This document shows positions 9,164-18,772 of a stretch of 64,000 bases of DNA, piece after piece (the first letter of the stretch is position 1; each line of letters opens with the position of its first letter). The notes beneath the pieces are model-generated. The model ran no database searches, had not been told where the DNA came from, and saw only the letters and a list, made by a program, of their open reading frames with translations. The position numbers were made by a program, and so were the translations under genes. The DNA comes from Sphaerolaimus hirsutus. Lineage: Eukaryota > Nematoda > Chromadorea > Monhysterida > Sphaerolaimidae. Location of the stretch: contig OZ038453.1 of assembly GCA_964036195.1 (NCBI GenBank), positions 3,983,469-4,047,468 on the forward strand, given 5' to 3'.

Positions 9164-12100
9164 TGGCGCAGCTTGCAACTGGAGACAGGGCACAGTCAGC
9201 ATATGGCAATGCAGTTCCACAGCTTGTGGGATCAGGCACAATCAGAAAGGTCCTGGGACAGAACAGGAAACAAGCAAAGACTCTGTTGGCAGAGGAAGCA
9301 CCAGTTTTCACACATGTCAAAGAGAGTGCTACTCATGAGAATGTGTCAAAGGCTAAACAAGTCAGAGTGGTTATGGCAAACCTGAGAGACAAATGTGAAG
9401 CATGCAAACAGAAATTGACAGAGAGGGACACAGAGTGGAGGAATGTTCTGGCAAATTTAGAGGCCCTTTCAAATCAAGGTCTGAAAGAATCCCAAGTACT
9501 TCAGAGTGAAGAAGAGCAGAAGTATGCAGAGCACTTGGAGAGCCCAGAAGGACATCTGAATCTGATTCAACAGCTTGAGGATAAAGCAATCAGTTTGAGG
9601 ATTGGCATTCAGTCACTGGAGGAATACCTACAGAAAATCACTGGAACAGGGACAACATCACTGGCACAACAACAGAACTCAAACTCAGCAACAACAACAG
9701 CTGGACAAGGCCAGTCAAATACAACTCAGAGGACTACACCAAGGTTGATGGAAGCCAAGTTGCCAAAGTTGGAGTTGAGGGACTTCAATGGTGACATCAT
9801 CCAGTGGGATGCTTGGTGGCAGTCATATGAGCAAGTCATACACAAAAGGACAGATATGGCCATCATCACAAAGTTCCAGTATCTGCTGAAATATGTGACT
9901 GGGGAGGCATTTGATGCCATCAAAGGAATCAGGGTGGTTGAGCAAAATTATGAATTGGCCATTGAAATTCTGCAAAAGCAATATGGCAAGACAAGAGACA
10001 TCAAAAGAAGACTGTATGCAAAGCTCCAGCAAGTACCAGAGCCAAAAGGGCACTACAAGAGCTTGCAGAGTTTTCACAGAGAGGTGCAATCACTGGTGTA
10101 TCAACTCAGATCTCAGAATGAAGATATGAACAATTATGCAACAGTTGAGATGATCAGATCCAAAATCCCAAGTAACATCAGACTTGAAATTGTCAAAGTA
10201 AAAGGAGAAGATCAAGAATGGTCAGTTGCAAACATTCTTAGCAGTTTGGAGAAGATCATTGAACAGAGGAAAGAGGCTGATACAGACACATCAGACAAAC
10301 AAGAATCTAACTTCAGCAAGAATTTACATCAGAAAAGAGATCAGAAACCAATAACAACCACCAGTGCATTCTCAGCTTCAGCAACCAACAACAACCCATA
10401 TTGCATCTTTTGTGAAGGGAGTCACTTCAGTTCAGAGTGCAGAAAATATGCAACAACTCAAAACAGAATGCAGAAATTGATGCAATCAAAAGACAGATGT
10501 ACCAAGTGCACCAGAAAGGGACATTTCAAAAGAGACTGCAGGACCAACCTCAGATGCTTCTATTGCAAGGTAAAAAACCAACATGCTTCAGCACTTTGTC
10601 CAGAAACATTCAGTAATGGAGTAAAGGAACTTAACAAGAGCAGTGGTGGGCACAAATCCACCAACCAAGGCACCAAGCCACAGACAATAACTGCCGTAGC
10701 AATGGCAGGCAAACCAAGTTCAATAACAGAATTGAACAGATCAAATGCAGTAAACAGGCTACAGCAATCAACAGAACAGACAATAAAGTCAACAGTTGAT
10801 GTAGATGTCACAAATGCAACAGTGAACAAAATGGAAACAGAAACAGGTACATTTCAGTACAGGCCAGTCAGAATGCAAACTGCCAAAGCAATGGCATATA
10901 ACCCAGAGGATCAGTCAGTACCTTGGCAATGTGCCAAGATTTTCTTGGATTCAGGGGCACAGAGGACATTTGTGTCAAAGGAGTTCATGAAGAAGTTAAA
11001 GCTCCAACCCAAAATTGCAGTAACTATTGGGCTGGGCACCTTTGGGACCAAAAAGAAAATGGATGTCAATGCTGAGATTGTGGAGCTGGACTTGCAATTG
11101 AAGGATGGCTCCAGGCAGACAATCACAGCAAATGCAATAGAAACACTGGCCACAATTCAACCCCACCAGGACTTGTTACAAGATGATTGGGAATTCATCC
11201 ACCAGAAGTGGGGCCAACAGGCAGACAAGTTGTTTGCAGAACCAATCAACTCCAATGGAGAACAGAGTGTCCCTGACATAGTCCTTGGTTTGGATGTGTA
11301 TTGGGACTTCCTGACCAAACAGGGCACAATCAAATTGCCGTCTGGAATGCATGTGGTCAAAAGCAAATTTGGGCTGATGATCAATGGCCAGGATGGTACA
11401 TCAAACAAAGAAGCTCAGAACAGTGGTGTCTTTACAGTCAGCCAGGTTACTGAGCAGAATTATGAACTGGCTATCAACAATGGACATTATAGCAGTTCCA
11501 CTCAAATTTCAAACCCAAGAGTTGAAGAATTCTGGGAATTAGAGACAATTGGAATTAAAGATTGTCCAGTCATCAATGATGATGAAAAGGCAACACAGCA
11601 ATTTCATGCAACAACTGAATACAAAGACCTCAGATACCATGTAAAATGGCCATACAAGGACTGTATAGAGAAATTGCAAGACAACAAAGCAATGTCATTA
11701 CAAAGGCACAGAGCACTGACAAACAGATTTTCCAAAGATGAAAAGGGGATGGATTTGCTCCAAAGATACAATCAGGTGATTGAGGATCAGCTCAAGAAAG
11801 GCATCATAGAAAAGGTGTTTGGTGAGCCAACAGATGGCAGAAAGATCCATTACCTGGCACACCAACCAGTAGAAACACCAAGCAAAACAACAACAAAGCT
11901 AAGAATTGTATATGATGCATCAGCTAGCATAAAAAATCACCTCAGTCTGAATGACTGCTTGCATAGAGGGCCAGTGATTTTGCCAGAGCTTGCTGGGCTT
12001 TTGCTGAGATTCAGAGCTGGTAGCATTGGCATCATTGCAGACATTGAAAAGGCATTCTTGCAAGTGGTGTTACAAGAGCCAGACAGAGATTTGACCAGAT

Positions 12101-15100
12101 GGTGGTGGTACAAAGATCCAACAAAACCAGTCATGGAGCAGAATCTTCAATTGTACAGATTTGTCAGGATGCCATTTGGTGTGATTTCAAGCCCATGGTT
12201 GCTGGGTGCTGTCATCACACAACACCTACAAGTCCTTGTAGAGGATAGCAGTTTGCCAAAAGCACAATTGCTGGAGGGAATCAGTAATGGGATTTATGTA
12301 GACAATTTGATCTTCAGTGTGGATTCAGTGGATCTGGCCAAACAGAAATATGATGTCATCAAAGCAGTATTCAATTTGGCATCAATGAATATGAGGGATT
12401 GGACCACAAATAGTACAGAATTGAGAAAGTGCTTCAATGTAGATGACAAGAGTGAAACAAAAGAAGTCACTGTACTTGGAATGCATTGGGACACAGAAAC
12501 AGACACACTCAATATCAGCAAACCAAAAGGGGCAGACAATCCACTTCCACAGAAGTTGACAAAAAGAGTTCTGGTTCAGTTGATTTCAGCCATCTTTGAC
12601 CCATTGGGCATGCTGTGCCCAGTGACAGTTACTCTGAAAGCCCTAATGCAGCAAATTTGGGCAGAAATCAAGTCAAAAGGTCAATTAGAATGGGAAACAG
12701 AAGTACCAGACCAATACAATGAAAAGTTTTCAGAAATCAAAGAGTTACAGAAACAAGTCAATCAGATCAAATGGTCAAGGACATTGGAACCCATCAAGCC
12801 ATCAGAAATGATGGAATTGCATGTGTTTACAGATGCATCAAAACAGGCATATGCAGCATCAGCATACCTCAGACAAGAATTAGAGAATGGTAAATTTGCA
12901 ATGAAATTGATTTTTGCAAAGTCCAGAGTGGCACCCAAGCAGCAGAAAGGGAAGCCAATCACAATTCCAAGGCTGGAGTTATTGGGCTTAACAATTGGAG
13001 CCAGAATGGTCAAATTCCTACTGAAACAACTGAAAGGGTGGAAAATAGCCAAAAGTTTCTTGTGGACAGACAGTATTTGCTGTTTGTGGTGGCTACATTC
13101 CAACAAAACAATGGCATGTTTTGTCAAAAACAGGATTTTGGAAATTCAGACCATTCAAACTGAAACAAGTGTGCAGGTCAACAAAATTGACACAGCTGAC
13201 AACCCAGCTGACATTGCATCCAGAGGATGTGACCTGCAAGAACTTCAGCAAAAGGATATTTGGTGGACAGGACCAATGGGTTTTCAAGCAGAGTTGCCAC
13301 CAGATTTTCAACCAGACAATGAGTCAATGCCACCAGATTTGAAGCCAGAAATTGAACGAGAGTTCATTATGCCAAAATCTTCAATCTGGGTTGGGTTGAC
13401 TACACAAGAGGAGCCAGAAACAAAGGATTTCCTGGCAGAAACAGAAAACAGTTATCAGATTGACCCAAAAAGGTTCTCAAAATGGGACAAGTTACTCAGG
13501 GTAACAATCAGAGTGATAAGATTTGTGGCATATTTGAAAAGCAAGCACCAGAAGAAATCAGCTTGTCAACAAATCACTTTGAACACAAAGGAGACACCAT
13601 TCATGAAAGATGAATGGCAAGCAGCCACTGAGTACTGGGTCAAAGTAACACAACAAATTCAATTATCAGATCAAATAAAGCACATCAAGGAGGCACAGAA
13701 ACAGAATGTGCCATTCCAGAAACACTTTGGCATCACTGCCAAGGAGCTGAAATTTGACAGTGTCAAAAATATTGTCAAAGTGATGACCAGAATTCCTGAC
13801 ATAGATTGCAACCAGGAACTATATCTTTTGCCACAGAAAGGATGCATCACCAGGTTGATCACTGAACATTACCACAGGAAGGTAATGCATGCTGGTGTAG
13901 CACAGACATTGGCAGAGCTCAGGGAGAAATTTTGGATCCACAGGGGTAGAATCATGATACACAATATCATCAAACATTGTGTGGTGTGCAGAAAGGTCAC
14001 AGGAAGGCCATACAAACAACCTGTGTTTGGAACACTGCCAAAAGAAAGGGTGGAGTTGCACAGGCCATTTCACCATGTGGGCATGGATTACTTTGGCCCA
14101 TTGTGGTATCAAGTGGCAGATGAGTTGGGACAGAAGGCACACAAGAAGGCATATGTCCTTCTGATCACTTGCTTCAGTACAAGAGCTGCACACTTAGAGC
14201 TTGTACCAAATATGACAGCAGCAGAGACACAAATGGCATTCACCAGATTTGAGAGCAGGAGGAATACACCACATAAAGTTTGGTTGGATAATGCACCACA
14301 ATTCAAACAATTGGCCAGGAATCTGCCAAATATACAGTGGAATTTTATCACTCCATTTGCACCATGGCAAGGTGGAGTATATGAGAGAATTGTGGGCATC
14401 ATCAAACAACTCATGAAGAAAGCCCAGGCAGCAAATTACAACCCATTGTTGAACTGGATGGAACTCAGCACAATGGTTTTAGAAGTGGAAAAGATGTCGA
14501 ACAGCAGACCACTGACATATGTGGGTGACACAATTGACACACTCCAAGTACTGAGGCCAATGGATTTTCTGCTGGGGGACCACACAGGATCAGATCCTGT
14601 GGAAAAATTAATGTCAGATGATAAAAGCCATCAAAGTATGGATGCTGATCCAGAATGTACACCAGCCAGAAATGAAAAACAGAAAATGAAAGAAATATGG
14701 GATGCAATTCAACAGAAAAAGGAGAAATTATGGCATTTATGGCAGAAGCTGTATCTGGATATGCTCAGACAGAGATACAACTTTGGGAAACAAAGTAATA
14801 GAGATGTAATCACAGAACCCAAAGTTGGTGCAGTGGTACTGATCAAAGAACAGAATTTACCAAGAGGTGCATGGAAGCTTGGAAAAATTCAGAAGTTGAA
14901 CAGAAGCAAAGATGGATGGATCAGAAGTGCAGAAGTACAATTAAAAAGTGGAAAACACATCGAGAGACCAATTGTACATCTGTGTCCATTAGAAGTTCAA
15001 GACTATAATGGACAAGGACAAGAAAAGGATGACAAAGACAAAGACAATCCAATGGACAAGAATCCATCAGACCAGCCATCACAAGCACCAGAAACCAGAA

Positions 15101-17226
15101 AGAATCCACACAGAACAGCCAGAAGACAGCAAACATATGCAGATTTCTTCATGGTGGGATTGCAAGTTTTGACCATCATATCAATTATCATGTCTGGTAC
15201 AAATGGAACAGGCAATTGGCAGCAACAGTACAACAAACAGTTCAACTTGTGTACAAAGGCCAAAAATGGGCATGCAATTGCAATACCAGATAAGATATAC
15301 TGCAAATTTCCTGTCACAGACAAAGTCAGGAAACAGGAAGTCAATTTGTGGGCACAAAGATTAGAGCCACAAAAAGCAGTAGCATACAGATGCTACATTG
15401 ACCATCACATCATCACAACCAATATGGGATTTTTTGGCAGCAAGGGCATAATTGGAGACATTCATAAGTTTGAAAGAGTGGATACCAACGAATGCTGGAA
15501 TGCAGTCAAAACACAAAAATGGAAAATGCAACAAATAATACAACTCAATGATGACTTATGGTCAACCAATCAGACACTTCATGTGGAATACAAGTGGTGC
15601 TGCATTGACAAAAAGAATGAAGCAATTAATTTTGTCATTGAAAAGGGACAAGTGGCATCACTGGATGGGCATAGATTGGTGTCAGACTTACAAGACCTGT
15701 CAGCATGCTCTCCACTGGCTGGATATTGTCATGATGTCATGCATGCTGTGACAGTCTGGAATGGAACAAAGTTCAAGCATCAATGTGCCTATGAATTCCA
15801 AGGAAGATATGTTGGTAGCATCAGCAGACAGAGTGTTATCATAGAAGAGATTCAGAGTGCATATTCAGTGACACACAGAAATAAATGGCCAGCAGACACA
15901 GAATGTGTGCCACAGGATGCATTTTATGTTGATCAGGGTGCAGTGTTTCTGCAATTTACAACAGAGCAGACAGAGTTCACTGTATTCAAACCAGAAACAG
16001 ACAACAATACAATCAGCCAGATTTTTGAGGCACCAATTGAGGCTGTAGAGTTGGGGAAAATTCAATATGCAGCTCAAAAGATTCTTGAAATGGAAAAAAG
16101 AGAATTTGGATTGGTGTGGCAACAAATGTGCACAATGAAACAGAGTCAATTGGATATGATCAGACAATTCTTCAGGCTGAATCCAACAATGGGCATCAGA
16201 GCATTGATGGGCAGAGAAGATGTTCATGCAGAATGGGCAGGAGAAGCTGTGATATTCTGGGAGTGCAAGAAAGTGAAACCTGAAATAGTGCACTTTGCTG
16301 GAAATTATGAAGGGACTTGTTACAAATACACCCCAGTGCAAATTGAGCAAGGGGGACAGTTGTACTTCATTAGTCCAGGCAGCTCAGATCTTCTGCAGCA
16401 TTCACCAACAGAGGATTGCAGACATGCCACACCACATTATTTCCAACTGAACAATGGTGAATGGACAACAGCAAATGGACCAGGACATGTCCATGTATCA
16501 ACTTTGCCAATTGAATTGACATGGAAAGGCAAATGGACAGCCTTCACACTGAATGCATCAAGCATCTTCCACATCAGCTTGGCCAACATCAACTTCAATT
16601 TATGGGAAGCAAACTACCACTTTCAAAAGCTTCAGCAGCTGGAGCAGATGACAAGGAAACTGACAGATTACACAGCCAGCTGGGCACTGGATCCAGCTGT
16701 CATCAAGAATTCCATAGCTGGAGTTGGCACGGGCATTGGAGGATTTTATGAAGGAGTTGGCAAAGAAATTGGTCATATTGTCAAAGGGACATTGAGTGGG
16801 AGTAATTCAATGTGCAATGGAATCCTGAAAGGACCAGTGCAGTTCATGCTGAACTTGCTACTCATTGGAGGGGCAATATTTCTCATTGGATATGGACTGT
16901 ACATGTATGGGACATACAGAGTGAGCAAGGGACTTCCACTGCTTCCAGTCAGAGCATTGGGAACATGTTTCAGAGCAGTCATCAACATGTTTGGAACTTG
17001 TTTCACACTGACAACCAATTTGGCAAAGGCAAAACCAAAGCAGGAGCAAACCAAGAAGGCCATTAACCATGACTCCAAGAAGGAACTCAAAACAATGGGA
17101 CAAACTATACAATACAATGTTGGTAAAGGTGAAGTTACACTGGCTCAGGATGGTCACAATGAACTTGGGCAACCATTGGTGAAATATCAGCAACACTGTG
17201 TGATCCAAGGGGAAGACATTCTGTGA
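9163..17226 (+). CDS. Gag-Pol-Env-like polyprotein, 2687 residues, BEL/Pao
   Basis: A single frame encodes the whole element. Residues about 199-345 match the DUF1759 gag region. Three CCHC-like knuckles start at C414, C446 and C465. A retropepsin-like DSGA motif lies at 596-599 (DUF1758 type). Reverse transcriptase has the first catalytic Asp at about D960 (ADIEKAF) and YVDN at 1045-1048. RNase H acidic residues are D1224, E1272, D1303 and D1350. Integrase has the HHCC zinc site (H1571, H1576, C1606, C1609) and D1642, D1709, E1741. DUF5641 spans about 1881-1945. From 1997 an Env-like part follows: hydrophobic signal segment, about 550 Cys-containing residues with several N-glycosylation sequons, a Gly-rich stretch, a membrane span at about 2560-2582 and a 105-residue tail. 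BEL env regions are thought to be captured from viruses; I cannot assign the source. There is no internal stop or frameshift. The start ATG overlaps the last LTR base. Confidence 0.95.
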   Translation: MAQLATGDRAQSAYGNAVPQLVGSGTIRKVLGQNRKQAKTLLAEEAPVFTHVKESATHENVSKAKQVRVVMANLRDKCEACKQKLTERDTEWRNVLANLEALSNQGLKESQVLQSEEEQKYAEHLESPEGHLNLIQQLEDKAISLRIGIQSLEEYLQKITGTGTTSLAQQQNSNSATTTAGQGQSNTTQRTTPRLMEAKLPKLELRDFNGDIIQWDAWWQSYEQVIHKRTDMAIITKFQYLLKYVTGEAFDAIKGIRVVEQNYELAIEILQKQYGKTRDIKRRLYAKLQQVPEPKGHYKSLQSFHREVQSLVYQLRSQNEDMNNYATVEMIRSKIPSNIRLEIVKVKGEDQEWSVANILSSLEKIIEQRKEADTDTSDKQESNFSKNLHQKRDQKPITTTSAFSASATNNNPYCIFCEGSHFSSECRKYATTQNRMQKLMQSKDRCTKCTRKGHFKRDCRTNLRCFYCKVKNQHASALCPETFSNGVKELNKSSGGHKSTNQGTKPQTITAVAMAGKPSSITELNRSNAVNRLQQSTEQTIKSTVDVDVTNATVNKMETETGTFQYRPVRMQTAKAMAYNPEDQSVPWQCAKIFLDSGAQRTFVSKEFMKKLKLQPKIAVTIGLGTFGTKKKMDVNAEIVELDLQLKDGSRQTITANAIETLATIQPHQDLLQDDWEFIHQKWGQQADKLFAEPINSNGEQSVPDIVLGLDVYWDFLTKQGTIKLPSGMHVVKSKFGLMINGQDGTSNKEAQNSGVFTVSQVTEQNYELAINNGHYSSSTQISNPRVEEFWELETIGIKDCPVINDDEKATQQFHATTEYKDLRYHVKWPYKDCIEKLQDNKAMSLQRHRALTNRFSKDEKGMDLLQRYNQVIEDQLKKGIIEKVFGEPTDGRKIHYLAHQPVETPSKTTTKLRIVYDASASIKNHLSLNDCLHRGPVILPELAGLLLRFRAGSIGIIADIEKAFLQVVLQEPDRDLTRWWWYKDPTKPVMEQNLQLYRFVRMPFGVISSPWLLGAVITQHLQVLVEDSSLPKAQLLEGISNGIYVDNLIFSVDSVDLAKQKYDVIKAVFNLASMNMRDWTTNSTELRKCFNVDDKSETKEVTVLGMHWDTETDTLNISKPKGADNPLPQKLTKRVLVQLISAIFDPLGMLCPVTVTLKALMQQIWAEIKSKGQLEWETEVPDQYNEKFSEIKELQKQVNQIKWSRTLEPIKPSEMMELHVFTDASKQAYAASAYLRQELENGKFAMKLIFAKSRVAPKQQKGKPITIPRLELLGLTIGARMVKFLLKQLKGWKIAKSFLWTDSICCLWWLHSNKTMACFVKNRILEIQTIQTETSVQVNKIDTADNPADIASRGCDLQELQQKDIWWTGPMGFQAELPPDFQPDNESMPPDLKPEIEREFIMPKSSIWVGLTTQEEPETKDFLAETENSYQIDPKRFSKWDKLLRVTIRVIRFVAYLKSKHQKKSACQQITLNTKETPFMKDEWQAATEYWVKVTQQIQLSDQIKHIKEAQKQNVPFQKHFGITAKELKFDSVKNIVKVMTRIPDIDCNQELYLLPQKGCITRLITEHYHRKVMHAGVAQTLAELREKFWIHRGRIMIHNIIKHCVVCRKVTGRPYKQPVFGTLPKERVELHRPFHHVGMDYFGPLWYQVADELGQKAHKKAYVLLITCFSTRAAHLELVPNMTAAETQMAFTRFESRRNTPHKVWLDNAPQFKQLARNLPNIQWNFITPFAPWQGGVYERIVGIIKQLMKKAQAANYNPLLNWMELSTMVLEVEKMSNSRPLTYVGDTIDTLQVLRPMDFLLGDHTGSDPVEKLMSDDKSHQSMDADPECTPARNEKQKMKEIWDAIQQKKEKLWHLWQKLYLDMLRQRYNFGKQSNRDVITEPKVGAVVLIKEQNLPRGAWKLGKIQKLNRSKDGWIRSAEVQLKSGKHIERPIVHLCPLEVQDYNGQGQEKDDKDKDNPMDKNPSDQPSQAPETRKNPHRTARRQQTYADFFMVGLQVLTIISIIMSGTNGTGNWQQQYNKQFNLCTKAKNGHAIAIPDKIYCKFPVTDKVRKQEVNLWAQRLEPQKAVAYRCYIDHHIITTNMGFFGSKGIIGDIHKFERVDTNECWNAVKTQKWKMQQIIQLNDDLWSTNQTLHVEYKWCCIDKKNEAINFVIEKGQVASLDGHRLVSDLQDLSACSPLAGYCHDVMHAVTVWNGTKFKHQCAYEFQGRYVGSISRQSVIIEEIQSAYSVTHRNKWPADTECVPQDAFYVDQGAVFLQFTTEQTEFTVFKPETDNNTISQIFEAPIEAVELGKIQYAAQKILEMEKREFGLVWQQMCTMKQSQLDMIRQFFRLNPTMGIRALMGREDVHAEWAGEAVIFWECKKVKPEIVHFAGNYEGTCYKYTPVQIEQGGQLYFISPGSSDLLQHSPTEDCRHATPHYFQLNNGEWTTANGPGHVHVSTLPIELTWKGKWTAFTLNASSIFHISLANINFNLWEANYHFQKLQQLEQMTRKLTDYTASWALDPAVIKNSIAGVGTGIGGFYEGVGKEIGHIVKGTLSGSNSMCNGILKGPVQFMLNLLLIGGAIFLIGYGLYMYGTYRVSKGLPLLPVRALGTCFRAVINMFGTCFTLTTNLAKAKPKQEQTKKAINHDSKKELKTMGQTIQYNVGKGEVTLAQDGHNELGQPLVKYQQHCVIQGEDIL
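9164..9181 (+). other. Putative primer binding site
   Basis: TGGCGCAGCTTGC follows directly after the LTR terminal CA and starts with TGG, as tRNA-complementary sites do. I cannot name the tRNA from memory. It lies inside the coding frame, codons 1-7. Confidence 0.6.
15128..15153 (+). promoter_or_regulatory. Possible splice acceptor for a subgenomic env mRNA
   Basis: GCAAACATATGCAG ends in AG at 15140-15141, ten bases before an in-frame ATG (15151-15153, Met1997). This Met opens a typical signal-peptide-like stretch (MVGLQVLTIISIIMSG). It fits env expression by splicing. The pyrimidine tract is weak, so this is inference. Confidence 0.35.
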
Positions 17227-17281
17227 TCAATGGGCAGTAAAGCATTGGGTGAATTACTGGTGGCTTCACACATTGTCCTCT

Positions 17282-17287
17282 GGGGAG
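17282..17287 (+). other. Polypurine tract
   Basis: GGGGAG directly abuts the TG of the 3' LTR. It is short for a polypurine tract but in the right place. Confidence 0.6.
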
Positions 17288-17819
17288 TGTTGCCATCTTG
17301 GCAAGAAAAGTGATAAATATATTTTAGGATAGCAGAGTAAAAATACTACTGTTTACACAAGTAGAGTAAGAATTACTACAGTTTGTATAAGTACCATGCA
17401 TGGTCTATTTACATAAGAAAGTTTTATTTACATAAGAGAGGTCCGCCGACTTGTCGCTGAGCTATGTTTGCATTTTATAGATCAAACATCTGACTTGTCG
17501 CTGAGCAGTGTTTGCATGTTTTTAGATGTTTGGCAAACAGTTTTTGTGCTAACTGAGGAGTATAAAAGCAAGCCTCATGTTTAGTAAGATTCATATATTT
17601 ATTCAAAAAATACATTCAACATCATTGTAAAAGCATTGCATAGCATTATTGCATCTTCAAACCTTCCCTTCCATTACTGTTGGACAAAGCTAAAGTAAAG
17701 TACCCAAACCAAACCACTGGACTTCCTGAACTAAAAGCCAACACAACAACCATCAAGCCAACCTGACAAGCCACAACACAGGGGAGAAAACACCCACCAC
17801 TGACCACAACCTCACAACA
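17288..17819 (+). repeat. 3' LTR
   Basis: 532 bp. Read base by base I find no difference from the 5' LTR, at a constant offset of 8656. Ends CTCACAACA, followed by target duplication TATTG (17820-17824). Confidence 0.95.
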
Positions 17820-17824
17820 TATTG
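17820..17824. other. Right target-site duplication TATTG
   Basis: Matches 8627-8631. The downstream sequence AATGTTAAAATCAT continues the copy B alignment (AATGTTCAAATCAT). Confidence 0.95.
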
Positions 17825-18384
17825 AATGTTAAAATCATGAAGTCACCTAAAGCAATGCACTATACACTGTTTACTACCACTTCTGTCAGGGAGAATTATT
17901 TTCATATTTATCTGGTTTTTTTTTGCGGTTGCAAAACAATATGTTTCTTAGTACACATAAATCCCAATAATAACATAGGCATCAAACTTTTATAAAAAAG
18001 AATTCTGCTTTGTTTAAGGAATTTTACTGAAGCTCCAGATTTTTATGGATTTTAATACTTCTTCAGCAAAAATAATGTTTTGGTTTGAAAAAGTGTTTTC
18101 TTCATTCATCAAGAAACATGTTGCTGTTGATTTCTCAAAAATTTCCTAACCATCTGTCACCATGAATTGATTTTGTCAGGTTGTTACAGAATATTTTACA
18201 GTGAATACATAAGAACACTGTGTTAAACCTCTGTTTTAAAATCTGTCAAAAAATGTTCTCATTTGCATGCATATGGCAAAGTTCTGTGGATCAGGATAGA
18301 GATGCATGCAAGGATTGTCCAAAAATGCAACTATTTTTCGATGGATTTCTCTTCAGGCAACTAGATTCAGTGCTGAAAACTCAC

Positions 18385-18504
18385 ATGTCAGCAATACCAG
18401 CAGTATTAAGCCACATGCCTCCATTTACACCATTACCATCCCAGCCATCATTGACAATCCTGTTATCATATTCTTGTGGCCACATCCTTCCATCGGGATT
18501 TATC
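18385..18504 (-). CDS. Predicted internal exon, unrecognised
   Basis: A minus-strand open segment framed by a good acceptor (AATATGACACAG) and donor (AT/GTGAGT). It encodes 39 residues starting INPDGRMWPQEYDNR and ending WLNTAGIAD, with a leftover base at the start and two at the end. The Gly/Asp/Asn/Trp-rich composition is unlike the AT-rich surroundings. It lies just outside the duplicated block, so it could be an upstream exon of the copy A gene, but its end phase does not fit exon X directly; another exon would be needed between them. Confidence 0.35.
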
Positions 18505-18705
18505 CTGTGTCATATTAAAAAACATTGACCTCAACACGACCTCATTTTGGGTGCTAAAATTCACCATATGGTGCACTACAGAAGGGAACCAATTACCTGA
18601 ATGTGTTAACTGTGTCACTAGTGACCACAGATTGAATGTAAATCCAAATTTACACACTAGTGTCCTATTCACTTAATGATTGTGGTGTTGTTTGTTTACT
18701 TACAG

Positions 18706-18772
18706 GTGGACTTACAGCATAACGATCAATAGGAGGTGATGCAACAAATTCAACATCACCGAAAGATGATGT
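18706..18772 (-). other. Exon-like conserved block shared with 23184-23250
   Basis: About 65 bp match the plus strand of 23184-23250. In the frame reading SSFGDVEFVASPPIDRYAV, three of five differences are synonymous, and donor-like GTAAGT follows. A TGA sits just upstream in this frame and no acceptor is visible, so the exon may be broken here. Confidence 0.3.

Larger units (their letters stand above)
8632..17819 (+). mobile_element. Complete BEL/Pao LTR retrotransposon with env-like region
   Basis: 9188 bp bounded by 532-bp LTRs (TG..CA) that read as identical, and by a 5-bp TATTG target duplication. It holds one uninterrupted frame carrying gag, protease, reverse transcriptase, RNase H, integrase and an envelope-like region. 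Domain order and the DUF1759-type gag region place it in BEL/Pao (virus family Belpaoviridae). Identical LTRs and the intact frame imply a very recent insertion. The host site is an intron, or upstream region, of the duplicated minus-strand gene, in antisense orientation to it. Confidence 0.96.
5383..18103. repeat. Segmental duplication copy A
   Basis: Shares collinear sequence in the same orientation with 60616-63332. The match starts at TAACTAC.GAATCACTGA and ends near AAAGTGTTTTC (about 18103 and 63332). Copy A is far longer because it received the foldback at 5783, the element at 5980-6800, elements in the X-Y intron and the 9.19-kb BEL element. The block holds exons Y and X of an unrecognised gene, about 1.4 kb 3' of it and part of its upstream intron. 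Confidence 0.85.

Noticed and set aside
9173-17208. Smaller frames inside the BEL element on both strands
   Set aside because: They overlap the 2687-codon polyprotein, whose domains are clear in one frame only.
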